A DNA stretch of 64,000 nucleotides from Lingula anatina (lineage: Eukaryota; Brachiopoda; Lingulata; Lingulida; Lingulidae). The stretch spans positions 148,532 to 212,531 of the forward strand of contig NW_019775625.1 of assembly GCF_001039355.2 (NCBI RefSeq), given 5' to 3'. Below, in pieces: positions 11,875 through 24,303 of the stretch (position 1 is the stretch's first letter; each line of letters opens with the position of its first letter). Position numbers and translations under genes: made by a program. Below the pieces are notes generated by a model that saw only the letters and a program-made list of their open reading frames with translations, did not search any database and had not been told where the DNA came from.

Positions 11875-13595
11875 CCACAGTTATAAACAAAGTATGCATG
11901 TTTTTAATTTTTATATATAAACTGAGTAGATATTCTGCCCAATATGTCTATCTGTACTGTCAACTTGTGACACATCTGCCATGCTGTATTTTTGCTTATA
12001 TTTATTACTTAAAATTTACAGATTAGCTTTGTTTGTTGAAAAAAAGGTTTCTTTCCTTGGGAAACCAGAATGATCATATTATTTTTATAAAAGTTATTGA
12101 TTTTTTTTTATTTTGCTTCTTTTTTTTTGGGCAACATTTCCCTTTAACTGCCAGACTTTTTTTTTAAATTTTTTAAAAATTGTTTAAATTGACCTTTTCA
12201 AATTGTGAATATGAAGTTAAGGTCTCATGTCACTGCTACTTCCAATTTTGACATTTACACTATCATGTCTGTCCAATTGGCATCTTTCTTTCCTTCTTTT
12301 CATTTTTTTTTTTTTCTTTTTTAATGGTTGGTCTCTGCACGTTTGCCAGCTTTGCTGTCTAGTTCACTTAATTTTAAATAAAATGCTATTTTTGTGCTGA
12401 AATTGCAAACCAATTTTTATTTAAATATGTTTTACATAAGTCCGTTAACTTTGACCATCAATTAAACATCAAATGCTTATGATAGGCTATATAAATATAA
12501 TTACAAGACTATTTGCTCATTAAAATAAATTATCTTAACAATTTACCCTCTGAATTACTGAATTCCATCAAAAATATTTTCATTTAATGGACCTAAGTAC
12601 AACAAAATTAAAAGAATATTGAAAACACAAACCTTGTAAAGATAACAGAAGAACAATACACATGACCAGCAGTGCAACATGGGAGAGAGAGAGAGAAATT
12701 TTGGATCAACCATAATTTCCTTTGATCTAATTAAGTGTAATACTTTTTATGACTTAATATTTCTAAAAAAAAATCTCATCAACGCCAACTTTTGACTGTT
12801 TGTAAATTCCATTGTTAAGTGCTGTATAGTAGTATCACCCCCCAAAAAAAGACAGTTTGCTGTTAAAAGCTATGCAATCACCACACTTTCACCTATAACA
12901 AAAGTTTTGTTAACATGTTTTATGCAAGCAACAACATATTGATATAAATGATCATAAAGTTTAAAATATCCATTAAGATATATATATAAATTATATATGC
13001 GCAGCATTCATTTTGACAAGTATTCACTGTACAGTACATATAACATGTACATTTGGAGGCTAGCATTATACCAAATCAGTTAACAATCACACAGAAAGAC
13101 TGGCACAATTAAAACAGAGATTGATCAACTAAGTAAAAGGGGAGCACAGAGAGAGAGACCAGCTCTATGTGTTTTTTCTCCTTTGCTTAGGGAGCATTCA
13201 GATAAACCTATGATACTAGCCTCTTAGATCCAACTGTAAAGGGATTCTCACTTAAGTGCAGTCTGTGTAACCAACTTAATTGTCTGAGAGGCCTCATTGA
13301 TTAGCAAAGCAGTAATTAACTATTGTGCACGCTTGGCTATCTGAAGCTCTTTTACTTAAAGATGCATGTCAGGCAATTAAGCTTATTTCACTGAATGCAC
13401 TTCAATGAGAATCGACACAGAGTTGAATTGATCCAGCTAGTAAAATAGGTTTATCTGCACTTGGTCTAAGTATCATTTATGTCTTAAGCCAATAAAGCGT
13501 TTGGTCATTTTTTTTCATTAAAATTAGTTATCGATTCCTTTAAAATCTAAAAAAAAAAAAGAAACTGATCAAAAAGACCAATTAACTACAATAAA
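11875..13595. other. Intergenic DNA and probable 3' UTR of the zinc-finger gene
   Basis: AT-rich DNA between the convergent ANKRD39 and zinc-finger genes. Part is probably the zinc-finger 3' UTR. A (GA)n tract is near 12690. A palindromic MITE (13190-13478) is listed separately. No other gene seen. Confidence 0.5.
13190..13478. mobile_element. Palindromic MITE with about 110-bp inverted arms
   Basis: The left arm (from about 13190) and the reverse complement of the right arm (to about 13478) share CTTAG at the edge, then CAGATAAACCTAT, ACTAGC, GAGAATC and CAGACAATTAAG-type blocks in the same order. Only about 65 bp separate the arms. Related sequence lies at 38486-38587. No coding capacity. 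Confidence 0.55.
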
Positions 13596-16500
13596 CTACC
13601 AGGTTACATAATTCACGCCTTGCATGGCAGATAAAACCTGTATCTTGGGGCAAAGCTGTGTGTGATATGTCAAATCGCTCATTGTCTCAAATCCTAGCAG
13701 ACACCCCTGGCACTGAAACACCTTCCCACTATTAGCCGCTGCCTCCTCCCCACTCCCCTGGGATACAGGGAACAGCATTGACAGTGGCACTGTGGTACTT
13801 GAAGGTACCATCCTCCCCTCATGCAGACCTTGACCTTGACCCAATTCTTCAGAAGTCAAGGTCGCTTGGGGAATATTACTCAGCATTGCTGTGCTAGGGG
13901 ATCCATCTGGAACTGCCTGTAATGAAGTTGCTGCTGTGTTTGCGTTAGCAGTACCAGTCTGTGCAACGTTTTGAAACATGATCTCTGTAGAGTTGGCATA
14001 AGCATCGCCATGAGTTGCCTTGATATGTTTTCGGAGTATTCTCACTTCAGAGAACTGTTTCTGGCAGACAACACACTGGTAAGGCTTGATCCCCAGGTGA
14101 AGCAATTCATGGCGGTTACAGTCATGTTTTTCAGTGAACCTACGGTTGCAGTGACTACATGCATAGGGTCGTATACCATTGTGACGACGCATGTGCACTT
14201 TTAAATGATGTTCACGCCTGAAGGCTTTTTCACAAATGGTGCACTGGTAGGGCCGGACATCGGTGTGAGTCAGCTCATGGCGTTTTAGATAACGGATGTG
14301 GGCGAATTGTTTGCCACAGGTAGCACAGGTGTAAGGCATTTCACCCGTGTGACTGCACATGTGGGCATTAAGACGATCGAGTTTCAGGAATCCCAAGTTG
14401 CATATTTCACATTTGTGAGGTTTCTCACCCGTATGGTGCCACATGTGCTTCTGCATGTTGGAGGAGTTATTAAATCCCTTGCCGCATTCTTTACACTGCA
14501 AATAAAAAAAATTTTCAATGTTCAAATATTGAAAGTTTTTTTTTTTTCAGATCTTTTTGATTACTAAAAGATGAACTTCTTTTTCTGCAATATTTTTTTT
14601 CTAACTTCCCAATGTTTTCCTGTTTGACTAGAAAATAAAGAAAACACAAAAAAAAAATATATATATATATATGCTTGTATTCATTGTAACACAACAATGT
14701 TAAAATGGTGTAGTGTCAAAGAATGTGCATGTTTGCACTCATTTTGCTATAAAAGACCGAAAAAAGTTTCTCTTAAATTTGGTTTATCAACTATTCACTT
14801 CATTTTCAGCCAGGATAGTTGAGTTTGTTGTACTTATTTAAATTCTTAAAAAGTATTCTTTTTTTTTTCTTATTCTTTTTTTTTTTTTTTTGTGTGTGTG
14901 TGTGTGTGTGTATGTGTGTGCGTGTGCGTGCACAAACCTGAAAAGGCTTTTTCTCCCTATGAATTACACTGTGCTGTTTCAATGACACCCCATCGGCAAA
15001 CATCTTCCCACAAATCTCACATATAAAGTTCTTAACTCCTGTATGTGACAACACATGTGATAGCAAGCTACTCTGTTGTCTGTAAGATTTGCCACATTGT
15101 TCACAACGAAATGGCCGCTCGTCAGTATGTGTGCGCTCATGAACTTCCAAACTGTGTTTGCTTGCAAGAAGTTTATCGCAGAGGGAACACTTGAATAGCC
15201 TTTTGCCATGCGATCCTCTGTGCTCAACGAGTTCATCCCAGGATTGAAACTGTGTATCACAGCGTCGACATTTGTACTGCTTTTTTCCAAAATGGCGTCT
15301 TCTATGTTTCTGAAGATTTTTCTTACGTGGAAATATTTTGCCACATACGTCACATGCTAAAGGGCCAGCAGCTTTGCTGGGTTTTACAAGGCATAGAACT
15401 CTACGATGGCGCATAAGTGTCTCTCTTTTCCCAAAGACTTTTCCACATGATGTACAGGTAAAAATTAACTCTTTTCCAAGGAAAAGGTCATCTGTGTCTT
15501 TCTGTTTCTGCTTGGGAACATATTTCTTCTTTGGTTTGTAATCTGGATCTTTAGCATCATCACAGTCATCATCTTTTGTTGCCCACTGCTCATTTTCTTC
15601 ACCACTAGATGGAGCTGTTTCCAAGATAATGTCTTCCTTTTCTATTTGATTAACTGGTGTCTTTAATGCCGGTGATGAGTGCCTTCTAACAGAATTCCTT
15701 GTTGGTCGAACATCTGCCTGTGTTGTCTCAAAATCATAAAGTCCTATTTGCCTGCTTTTTGTAGTTTCCTGATTCTTCACTTTAGGCGGTCTACCTCTCC
15801 GTTTTCCAGATTTGGTTAGTCCCTTAGGTTTAAGCTTTACAGCAAGCTTTGGTCGAGGTTTCTCGGGGGCTGGAGGTGGGGATTTGCAAGCCTTTGCACT
15901 GTACCCCACAGGAATTTGTAGCCCTGAAGAGCAATAGGTATCCTGGGCAGTGGCCACATACTGAGCGTACACCTGACACATTTCACATACCACCTGCCTG
16001 TATATATCCCTCTGTTCAAATGGCAGTGTCTTTTCATCTGTGCATGTGAACAGTAACAATAAAAAAGCCTCCAGGGCAAGATCTTGGGTTGTGTTATCAT
16101 ATATGGGGCTGATATTCAACCCATACTCCTTGGTGAGTGAATGCACCAGTTCTTCATCAAGTTCTAAGGAGGTCTCTGACACCTTGGAATCATTCTCACG
16201 GGCATCAATTCCTGCTAATGGTAAAGTGTCATGTTCTCCACCTAAAGGAGATTCATTTCTGTCCCTTTTTTCAGAAATGTGAATTTTTTGTTGGTTTTGC
16301 AAAGTGGAGGATTCTTCTAGAAATGCTTCATGATCTTCCATTACAACATTTTTTTCAGTCTGACTTGATATTGTATTTTGTTGCTCAACATTTGAAAAAA
16401 CAGCTTCACCGATTTTGCAGTCAAATGCTTTTGATAGCAATTCTCCTTTTTTCTTTGGATTGTCACTTTCAATGTCTTTACTGTAAGAATTGTCCACATC

Positions 16501-16806
16501 AGGTAAGATTACATGCACATTGCTTTCAACAGAACTGTCTATTGTTTGATCAGCTTCCACTTTCTCATTTTGGTTTAAGGTTTCTTTTTCCTCTTCTGTG
16601 ATTATCTTTGTTGTGGCATGGTTACTGTTTCCCAACAAATCTTTCCCACTGTCTAAAAATTGACATGTATCATCTTCACTGGATGAAAAAACAGAAATGC
16701 TCCTGACATCTTGGATTTTTAGACCAGTCACTGAGGTGTTTTGGGAAAATTGGTTTGTTTCAATTTCTTTGTTTTGATCACTTGGACCTTGTTTTCCCAG
16801 ATGGGC
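13596..16806 (-). CDS. C2H2 zinc-finger protein with AT-hook (3' two coding exons; start not found)
   Basis: Exon 14938-16806 (623 codons) joins in phase 0 to 13596-14495 (299 codons plus TAG at 13596-13598). The first 340 residues are acidic, Ser/Thr-rich and low in complexity. An AT-hook core, KRRGRPPK, follows. Then come at least 12 C2H2 fingers in two clusters: about six in the first exon (e.g. CDVCGKIFPRKKNLQKHRRRH) and six after the junction (e.g. CATCGKQFAHIRYLKRH). A last degenerate finger (CQGCLLGF) sits near the end. TGEKPH- and TDERPF-type linkers mark it as DNA-binding, presumably a nuclear transcription factor. There is no credible ATG before VVMEDHEAF, so at least one 5' exon lies upstream of 16806. 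No orthologue assigned. Confidence 0.88.
14891..14930. repeat. (GT)n microsatellite beside a splice donor
   Basis: A GT-rich tract begins 7 bases into the intron after zinc-finger exon 14938-16806. In the transcript it reads (CA)n, a known hnRNP L target type. Confidence 0.85.
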
Positions 16807-17054
16807 CTGGAAAATGAAATTGAAATGTAAATATGACAAATTTAAGGCTAAGACTTTAAAACACAAAGTCACATATATATGTAAAATTTACAACATAATC
16901 CAATACAAGTTCATGATAAAAATTACAAAATATATTTAAAAATCTACTCATTACAAGCACTCAACAAGTACTAGTTAATGCACGTGTTTTCATGCATCTG
17001 CATGAAGCAGAGCATGAAAAAAATTCTAAATCCGCTTTCAACAAACTGTTCCTA

Positions 17055-17229
17055 CATTCCCGTAGCCCAGGGGGGATCGAGGTTCGAACAAACTGCCCTT
17101 CTTGCCCAGAAAAGGTCCACTCTGGGTAAAATTTGATCTACATATGTAAGTACATGAAGGTTTCATAGTAAAAAGGTCTACTTTTTAAGAAAGGATCCCA
17201 CCCCTTTAAAATTGCTCACTACAGGGCTT
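17055..17229. mobile_element. hAT-like MITE, copy A (5-bp TSD TCCTA)
   Basis: Ends read CATTCCCGTAGCCC and CACTACAGGGCTT, degenerate forms of the family termini. TCCTA flanks directly at 17050-17054 and 17230-17234. Confidence 0.7.
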
Positions 17230-17421
17230 TCCTAATTAATTACTGTAACACCATGAAGGCATATTGGTCTGTTCTTGCAGAGGACTTAACTAATGTATCC
17301 CAGTGTCCGTGTCAAGTACTCACGAGTATATGTGCATGTGTGTAAGCATGTATATGCACGAAGCAGAGCCTAAACAAACTCTAAATTGGCTTTCAACAAA
17401 CTGTCCCCAGGTAATAATTTA

Positions 17422-17841
17422 GACTGGGTTCCCATACTCAGATCAGGCCCGTAGCCAGGGGGGGTTCGGGGGGTTCGAAAGAACCGCCCCTTTTGCTGGG
17501 AAAAGGTCCACTCTGGGCAAAAATTGAACTAGGTTTATTATGTTTTTATGGGAAAAGGTCCACTTTTTCAGAAAAAGAACCCCCCTTTTGAAATTGCTGG
17601 CTACGGGCCTGCAGATCGATCCATATGGATCGACCTAACTCCCTGGGTGTTCAAGCTAAATTGCTAACAGCTCAAGAGACTTAAATGTCTGCCACGCCTA
17701 CTGAATCAGCTAGGGGTAAATATGATTACCCCCTAACAGTTTTACTGGGCGTGACAGACGTTTAAGCCGGTTAGTTTGATAACAATTTAGTAAGACTCCC
17801 CAGGGAGATAGATCGATCCAAATATCTGTGGGAATGGTCTT
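17422..17841. mobile_element. Harbinger-like MITE interrupted by a hAT-like MITE
   Basis: The left end GACTGGGTTCCC follows TTA (17419-17421). The right end GGGAATGGTC is followed within two bases by TTA. The subterminal motif AGATCGATCC occurs in both arms. Copy B of the hAT-like MITE splits the left arm at CAGAT. The element resembles 34097-34321. Confidence 0.65.
17444..17611. mobile_element. hAT-like MITE, copy B (5-bp TSD CAGAT)
   Basis: 168 bp from CAGGCCCGTAGCCAGG to GGCTACGGGCCTG, almost fully palindromic. CAGAT lies on both sides (17439-17443, 17612-17616). It is inserted in the Harbinger-like MITE 17422-17841. Confidence 0.85.
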
Positions 17842-17927
17842 TTAGTGTATCACCATGAAGGCATACCAGTGTGTCCTTGCAACAGTCATGGCTGATGTAT
17901 CCCAGTGCCTTCGTCAAGTCCACATAC

Positions 17928-18095
17928 GGCCTGCCGTGATAAAGCTGACATGGTATCGCCATGACTGTGGTGACTTCAACTGAAAAGAAAGAAACATAAG
18001 ACATTTTAGATTTGTCCATATCAAATTAACATACTGCCTGCTGTAATAAAGCTGGCATGCTATCCCCATGATGAAAAGAAAGAAAAAAAGTTTAA
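17928..18095. repeat. Two-copy tandem repeat of about 100 bp
   Basis: ACATAC.GCCTGC.GT.ATAAAGCTG.CATG is repeated at about 17928 and 18029, each copy ending near TGAAAAGAAAGAAA. Confidence 0.6.
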
Positions 18096-19380
18096 GGCCC
18101 TTAGGGGTACGTGGCATGAGGATTAGGGTTGTTTGCCTCACAACTTTTAATTTAAAGCATTTCTGTAGACCAGATTCTGTGACCTGTGTTAACAAATGTG
18201 AACCTCAGTAGAAAAAAATACTGAATTATAACAAGAAAAAAAATGTGGGTGGACCTAATGCGCAGGAAAAATTAAACCCCCCAAAAAACGACTGAAAACT
18301 TCAAGAGAATAATAAATAAAGAAATAATTACACATACNCTGCAAGCAGACTGCAAAGGGGACTACTTTTCTAGCTGGGTAGAAACAAAATAAAGTCAAGT
18401 GGGCCTAGTTGGGTGAAGCAAGAATTTTTTATTAAAAAAAATACGGAAACAGTGGAAAAATTGGGAATTTGATTTTAATGTTAAATAAAAGGCTGACCCC
18501 GGAAGATTAAAATAATGGACACACTGTTTGTTCTGGAAAGGCACTGTCGCTCTGGGAGGACAAGCTGCAAGTCAGAAATAATCCACGAGAATAACTAGGG
18601 TGTATAAAAATTGAGAAGTTTATACTGAGTCAGCAAAACACTGAATTCTAACAACATTACCACAACACTTCACTGCCCTGCAGTCTCCAGTCTACGCAGC
18701 CCTCCGCTCCAGGCGAGTGCCCTCCCCGGCAGCAACACAGTGGAATCGGTCAGGTGCGCCTCGCTTAGCACACTTAAATATTCACAGAAGGTTTGCATAT
18801 GCAATAATATTTCAGATAATGAAAATATTGCATCGACATACTATCAAGCTCTTTTGCGGTATAACTTCAAGGGCTTTTAGTGCCTAGATCATGATTTTCC
18901 TTACGGTTTGTGGTATCTTTAGACCTAGTTCCACTAAAAATTATTTTCTGCACGTTTCTTGATTTTAGGATTTATATCTGTCAGTGCGTAAAAGATGTCC
19001 TCATGCATAAAAAAAGTAAGAATCTTTCTTCTCTTTCTGTTGATTATTTTATCAAAGAAAAAAGGCATGAGCAAAACGCATTGAGTACTGTTTATATGGT
19101 TTTTATATTTGGGGAACTAGTCAAAGAAAGACACCACAAAATTGCTTTAGTTGAGACAGAAGGAACAAATTAAACTGTTTCATTTTCCGTGCTTTTTAAA
19201 CCTTGAATAAACAGCATATAGGGGAAATTCCGAATTTCAGTTGCTCATGCTCCCTCTTTTCCCAGATTCTATTCGACACCATTACCAAACAGGAAACGGT
19301 ATAGATATGCTAGCAATGTACCGTATGAGCTCAGGCTGACCAAATGAGGGGTTTATACACAAACACTCCAACTCTTGCTG
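18096..19380. other. Intergenic DNA with a GC-rich patch; possible 5' exon of the zinc-finger gene
   Basis: A GC-rich patch at about 18660-18780 in otherwise AT-rich DNA may be the promoter or 5' untranslated exon of the minus-strand zinc-finger gene. I could not place a confident donor. Scaffold N at 18338. ORFs on either strand here look random. Confidence 0.3.
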
Positions 19381-19394
19381 TATATCATTCAACA

Positions 19395-19400
19395 TTTATT
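19395..19400 (-). promoter_or_regulatory. Candidate FBXO36 polyadenylation signal
   Basis: TTTATT on the plus strand reads AATAAA on the minus strand, 1.9 kb after the FBXO36 stop. The long AT-rich stretch 19401-21299 without other features is most simply a long 3' UTR. A nearer cleavage site is possible. Confidence 0.3.
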
Positions 19401-21264
19401 CCACAAAATAATAAAAAAAAGTAATAGAAAAAGAAGAAAGAAAGAAAAACAAAAGTTAAAGAAAAAATCAACTGCCTGTGACTGTACATTATATATAATA
19501 CATCAATGTTAAGTACATGAAGAACACACTGGACGGAAAATAAATTGTCAACAAAAATGCGTAACGGTGCAGGTTAGTTCTTGTTTCATCATGTAAAAAA
19601 CATTCAAAATCCTGCAGGTGTTGCCACAACTATACTTTTCTCATAGAACCAATTATATTATATATATAGTGGCAAGAGATGAAAAATGAATAAAAGGTGT
19701 AGTATGTGTATAGTCACCATCAGTCTTGGTGCTAGGATAGGTAGGAACACCCCAGTTTCAGAGATTACTGAATCAAACCACATATTTTTGTCGATGAAAC
19801 TCAGGGTTGATGAAAGAATCATTTGCCAACTTACAACTAGGCTCTGTTGAAAAAAATTCCCCATATTTAACATGCATATCCCTAACACAGGTATGTTAAC
19901 TTTTCATTCTTTCTACAAGCAAATATTGTATTTTAAATTTTTAACAATTTCTCATAACATTTTCTGCAATTATGCTTTAAGTTAGTAAAACTGCAACAGC
20001 TATTAGTACCATAAATCTAATTTTACATATAAGCTTTCTTATGTACATACTAAAATATCACATGACTGTAGCTTTCACTTAACAGGCACTTAATACATTG
20101 GCATAAATGCATAGCGGTATCATTAATTTTTGGTTTTTGAAAGTAAATTAAACTTGAAATATTACAATCAAGTAATTTAGTAAACTGCTGCCAGGTTATC
20201 ACAATGAAGTTTTTGTCACTTAACGTACCACTGAGGATTTTTTAAATTCATAATAAACTGCAATTGACATGGTTTGTTTTGCTACTAGTGCACACATTGA
20301 ATATTGTAGAATTGTTAAATGGTACACAGCTAAAACCAATATTCATTTTAGCTTATTTTTTATCTATGCTGTGAATTTATGTAAAAAGCAAAATGATTCA
20401 CTATAAATTCATTCAAGAAATAATTCACCATTTTACACTTTTCCAAGGTGCAAATGTTAAATTAATCTAACTTCCACAATGTACAAAAACTGCAACAAAC
20501 AACACAGATTGCAAAAATAATCATCTAAACAGGACATGTGATCCTACTTTGTCCTGTGGGTAATCAAGAAAAGTTTTTCAAAAATATGCATGATAGTCTT
20601 TTTATGGTGTAATAACATAAAATCTACTTTCAAGTAACAATGAAATAAAAAGAAACTGATGGGCATGGTTTTATACCACATACAGTGATACTTGAGCACC
20701 ATAAGTACTTAATTTGCCAGAAAATTGTTAATTCAATACATCTTCAACAGTGAGAAAAAAAATATATATTTTTTTTTTGTTGTTCTTTTTTTTTACTCTT
20801 GCAATATTACATGTACTACTAATTAAATATGAGCATCATGCAACTTTAATACAAATCTTTTTTTGGAAGACCCTGTAAATGTGTGTGCCTTCCTCATAAC
20901 CAAAACCTAGAATGAATTAAGGGTCATTCAACTCTTAAATTCCCATATTTTTTTTTCCTTTTTGGACATGGCCACTGTAACTTGAGCATAGTGACTTAAT
21001 AATGCTGCTAGTCAAATCTGTCTGAGTTCATTGATAAACTTATATGATCTCATACAGGTTTTGGAAATTGAACGAGCTTCTATAAAACAAGTACGTATAA
21101 GAGGTAAGAGTAATCTGCATTAGAACTGATTCCATAAAGTGCTTTCTTAATTATCTTTCTGTGCTTGTCCCACATTCAATACATGCATGTGCATTTATCC
21201 CTTTGTGAATATTGCATCCCTCCAGCATCAGATGCCTGAGTTGATGATCAAATAGAGGATGAGT

Positions 21265-21289
21265 TAAAAAAAAAAAAAAAAAAAAAAAA
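21265..21289. repeat. Poly(A) run
   Basis: About 24 consecutive A just downstream of the FBXO36 stop codon. Confidence 0.9.
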
Positions 21290-21299
21290 CAACAATGTG

Positions 21300-23520
21300 T
21301 TATTCTGTCATATCATTGGAGTCATCTGTGGTCATGAAAGCTGGCTCAGTAACAAAGGACGGATGGTCATCATGCTGGGGTCTTCTTTTTCTGGACTGGC
21401 GCCTCAACTGGACCTTCAATGAAGAAGACAGGTAAATCAGATCCCACATCAAGTTTTTGAAGTTCACATCAACAAGGTAATATTCACGTTGAAAAGCAGT
21501 TTATTTTTTCAATTAAATGATCTTTAGTCAAAACATCATAAAAAATGGGCTTTTTTTTTTTAAAGTGTAGAACATTTTAACATCTTTCACCTATTAGTTC
21601 ATACTTATTAAAATGCCTTTCCATTATAGTGCAAGTACATGTGAAGTTTCAATCAGCTACATTAAATGTTGTTCGACTAACAAAAAAGAAAAAGAAATAG
21701 ATATGACATACCTGTAACTGCAACTTGTTGGTAAAGAATAATTTCTTCCAGCCCTGTTCATTTGCCAACTGTTGCAGCTGAGGTGTTATAGGGGTTTCAC
21801 TGTTGGCGCGATAAATCTTTTCCCACAGTTCGTTGCTGTTACACAACTGGTATTCAAATAAAAGGGGAGCCATTTAAATCAAAATTATACATATTCATTG
21901 AATATATCATTATACTGATACCAAATGTGTCTTTTTTGAAACAAGAGAAAATATATACATTACTGTTACATAAGGAATGCATTTTACAGCTCTTTTCTAA
22001 AAAAAAAAAAAATTGCAAAGAAAATAAAGTAAAAAATTCTAAACAAAATATTAAAACAGTACTAAGTGCAATTCACCCATTATGTTCACCACCTTTAAAA
22101 CCCAAATGAATGCATCTACTTCTGCACAAACTACAAACATTTAATTACAAGTAGCCACACCAACTATAATGTACGGAAAGAACTTCTTAACAGAATCAAA
22201 TTATGACACAGAAACATAATATACTATAACCTTTATCCATAATGCAAAATTACTGACCTCCCTGAATTGCTTAGAGACTTGTGCTACCCTGGCTAGATCT
22301 TCAAGCTCCAGGTAGGAAAGAATTCTAATGATATGCTCTGGTGGCATTCTGGGGAAATAGTCAATGTGTCCCTCTGCAATCCTTTTCACATATTCCAGGA
22401 AATGTACACCAAATACCCTGTGGACTTCACCTGGATTCAAATACAAAGTTGTGTGATAAAAAGTTTTCTGTATATTACTTTGACAAAACACTGAGAAAAG
22501 TCAAAACTGACACATAATATAAGCAAGATGTGAAATGCAGATAAAATAGTAATAAGTCTGAAAAACAAAAACTAGCTTTTCACCAGGCAATTGTGTTGCT
22601 ATACTTATACAAAAAAATTATTTAGATAAAATGACAATGATAAATAAATGATTATAATAAATGAATGTAATTAAAGATGATAGCCTACATCCAATTACAT
22701 CAGAAGGTCATAAGAGAGTTAATATTTTTGATGTTAATCAACACATGTATGATATATAATTTGCTGAATGTTATTCTCAGCCTATTGGTATTCTCTGATT
22801 GTAAGAACAAAGTAGTCTGTATTGCAGTGGGTGTGCTGACCAGGCACACCCACTGCACCTTATTAACATAACTGAACACTTTTTACGGTCACACCCTTCA
22901 GTGTATGCAGTGGGTCAGTCTTTGTCAGTCTTCAGAAAGTCTCACAGTGATAGTGGCAGAAATTATTGGAAAGAAGCATATAATGGTGGGTGGAATATTT
23001 ATGTATATAATTTATCAAATGTATTTGTTTTCCATGTTCTAATGATGTAAATACTAGTTTGGCCATGTAATGACTTTCATTGGTCAAGGATAGTAAGACT
23101 AGAATTCTTTAAATGAACTTGTGGTAATGCACTTCAGTTCAATTTGGAAAGTAATTTATTTTGTAGCACTGAATAATATTTATAGATAGCATGAAGCTGT
23201 TTAAAGTATGAACTAATTTGTATGCTAAACAATGAGTTGTAATTTGTGTTATTTGTTTTTAGTTTACGGCAGTGTCTGGCTTTTTAGAGAAATAAAGAAT
23301 TATGCCATTTGTTGACATTTGTCTTCTTAATTTTGTGGCCCAGATGAGCTACACTGATTCTTACTTTGCGTCCTATCATCATGCAAAAAATCATCATAAG
23401 ATTCCTTGATTTCTCCTGGTGGTGCCTTCTTCCCTTCATTTCTTGGAGATATTTTCCACCAACGGAATATTACCTACAAAAAGAAACATGATTTAAACTT
23501 TTCAGTGTGATGTTTTTGAA

Positions 23521-23564
<44 letters not shown>

Positions 23565-24303
23565 ATCATTATGGATACAGTCATACAGAGATACAACAGC
23601 ACTGTTTGACCTAAGCTGCTAGGGATCAGAATAGCAGACATCAAGAACTTTACCATGTATATACAAGTAAATTTTGTGTTCAAATCATCCAAAATTTGCA
23701 CTTCATATTGACTAGAATTCTACTCTTAATTTGTAGATAATGTTGATTCAATATTTGTTTTGAATTTTTTCTGATTTCTAGGTGGCACTTTTCACAGATG
23801 ATCTGACATATCAATGCTAGCCATTCTAAACAGTAGCAAAAACGTTTCAATTTCAGAGCTACACAGCCTACTGTACTGTAGAAAATCACAGCATACCAGT
23901 ACGTTATTAATAAGAGAAAAAAGAGTAGAACTTGAGGCTCCTATCACACACTGTCAGGGATTTAAAATGATTTCCATCACCTCAGCTTTATTTAATTAGA
24001 CCAGACTCTTGCTCCTCAGAAAAAAGTAAAACGTAAGCAGAAAAAGCAGAGAAGAGAATGATAATTTATCACCTAAGATGACATCTTTTCCGTTTAGTCA
24101 GTGTGTGTAGTTGTAAACAACGCAGCTAAAATTGCCATTAAAACATTGGATTGTAATAAAATATCAATGCAAGTGACAGTCTCTAAAGGGAATATACGAA
24201 CCTGCCAATGGTCAATCAGAATTTGACAAAAGTCTTTGCTTGGGGCCGGTGCTGTATCACTGTAATCTAAGATGATACCATCGTGTCGCAGCAACGACGC
24301 CAT
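21300..24303 (-). CDS. FBXO36: F-box only protein 36 (FBXO36-like), 5 exons
   Basis: Exons, 5' to 3': 24202-24303, 23365-23473, 22258-22430, 21712-21846, 21300-21413. The total is 210 residues (human 188) with consistent phases. The F-box is FPRMPPEHIIRILSYLELED followed by LARVAQVSKQFRE. Other human-like blocks are VIFRWWKIS near residue 35 and GWKKLFFTNKLQLQ near 160. F-box proteins recruit substrates to SCF (SKP1-CUL1) ubiquitin ligases; the substrate is unknown. The tail beyond LQLQ is basic, then acidic (DDSNDMTE). MASLLRH at 24303 matches the human start, although the frame is open upstream to two further ATGs, so a longer N terminus is possible. The exon 5 acceptor could alternatively lie six bases downstream. 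Confidence 0.92.
23520..23564. repeat. (AAAT)n microsatellite in FBXO36 intron 1
   Basis: Eleven or so AAAT units, 50 bases from the exon 2 acceptor. Confidence 0.95.

Larger units (their letters stand above)
16996..17925. repeat. Degenerate tandem duplication carrying MITE insertions
   Basis: Block A (GAAGCAGAGC... CTTTCAACAAACTGT) occurs at 16996-17050 and 17348-17404. Block B (CACCATGAAGGCATA... TGTATCCCAGTG) occurs at about 17250-17325 and 17851-17925. The order A-MITE-B is therefore present twice, the second time with more inserted DNA. Confidence 0.6.

Noticed and set aside
15338-16601. Plus-strand ORFs of up to 154 codons opposite the zinc-finger exon
   Set aside because: Antisense shadows of a clear C2H2 coding exon; no domain or splice support.
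17771-18195. Minus-strand ORFs near the GC-richer repeats
   Set aside because: They lie within tandemly duplicated repeat sequence and contain no domain.
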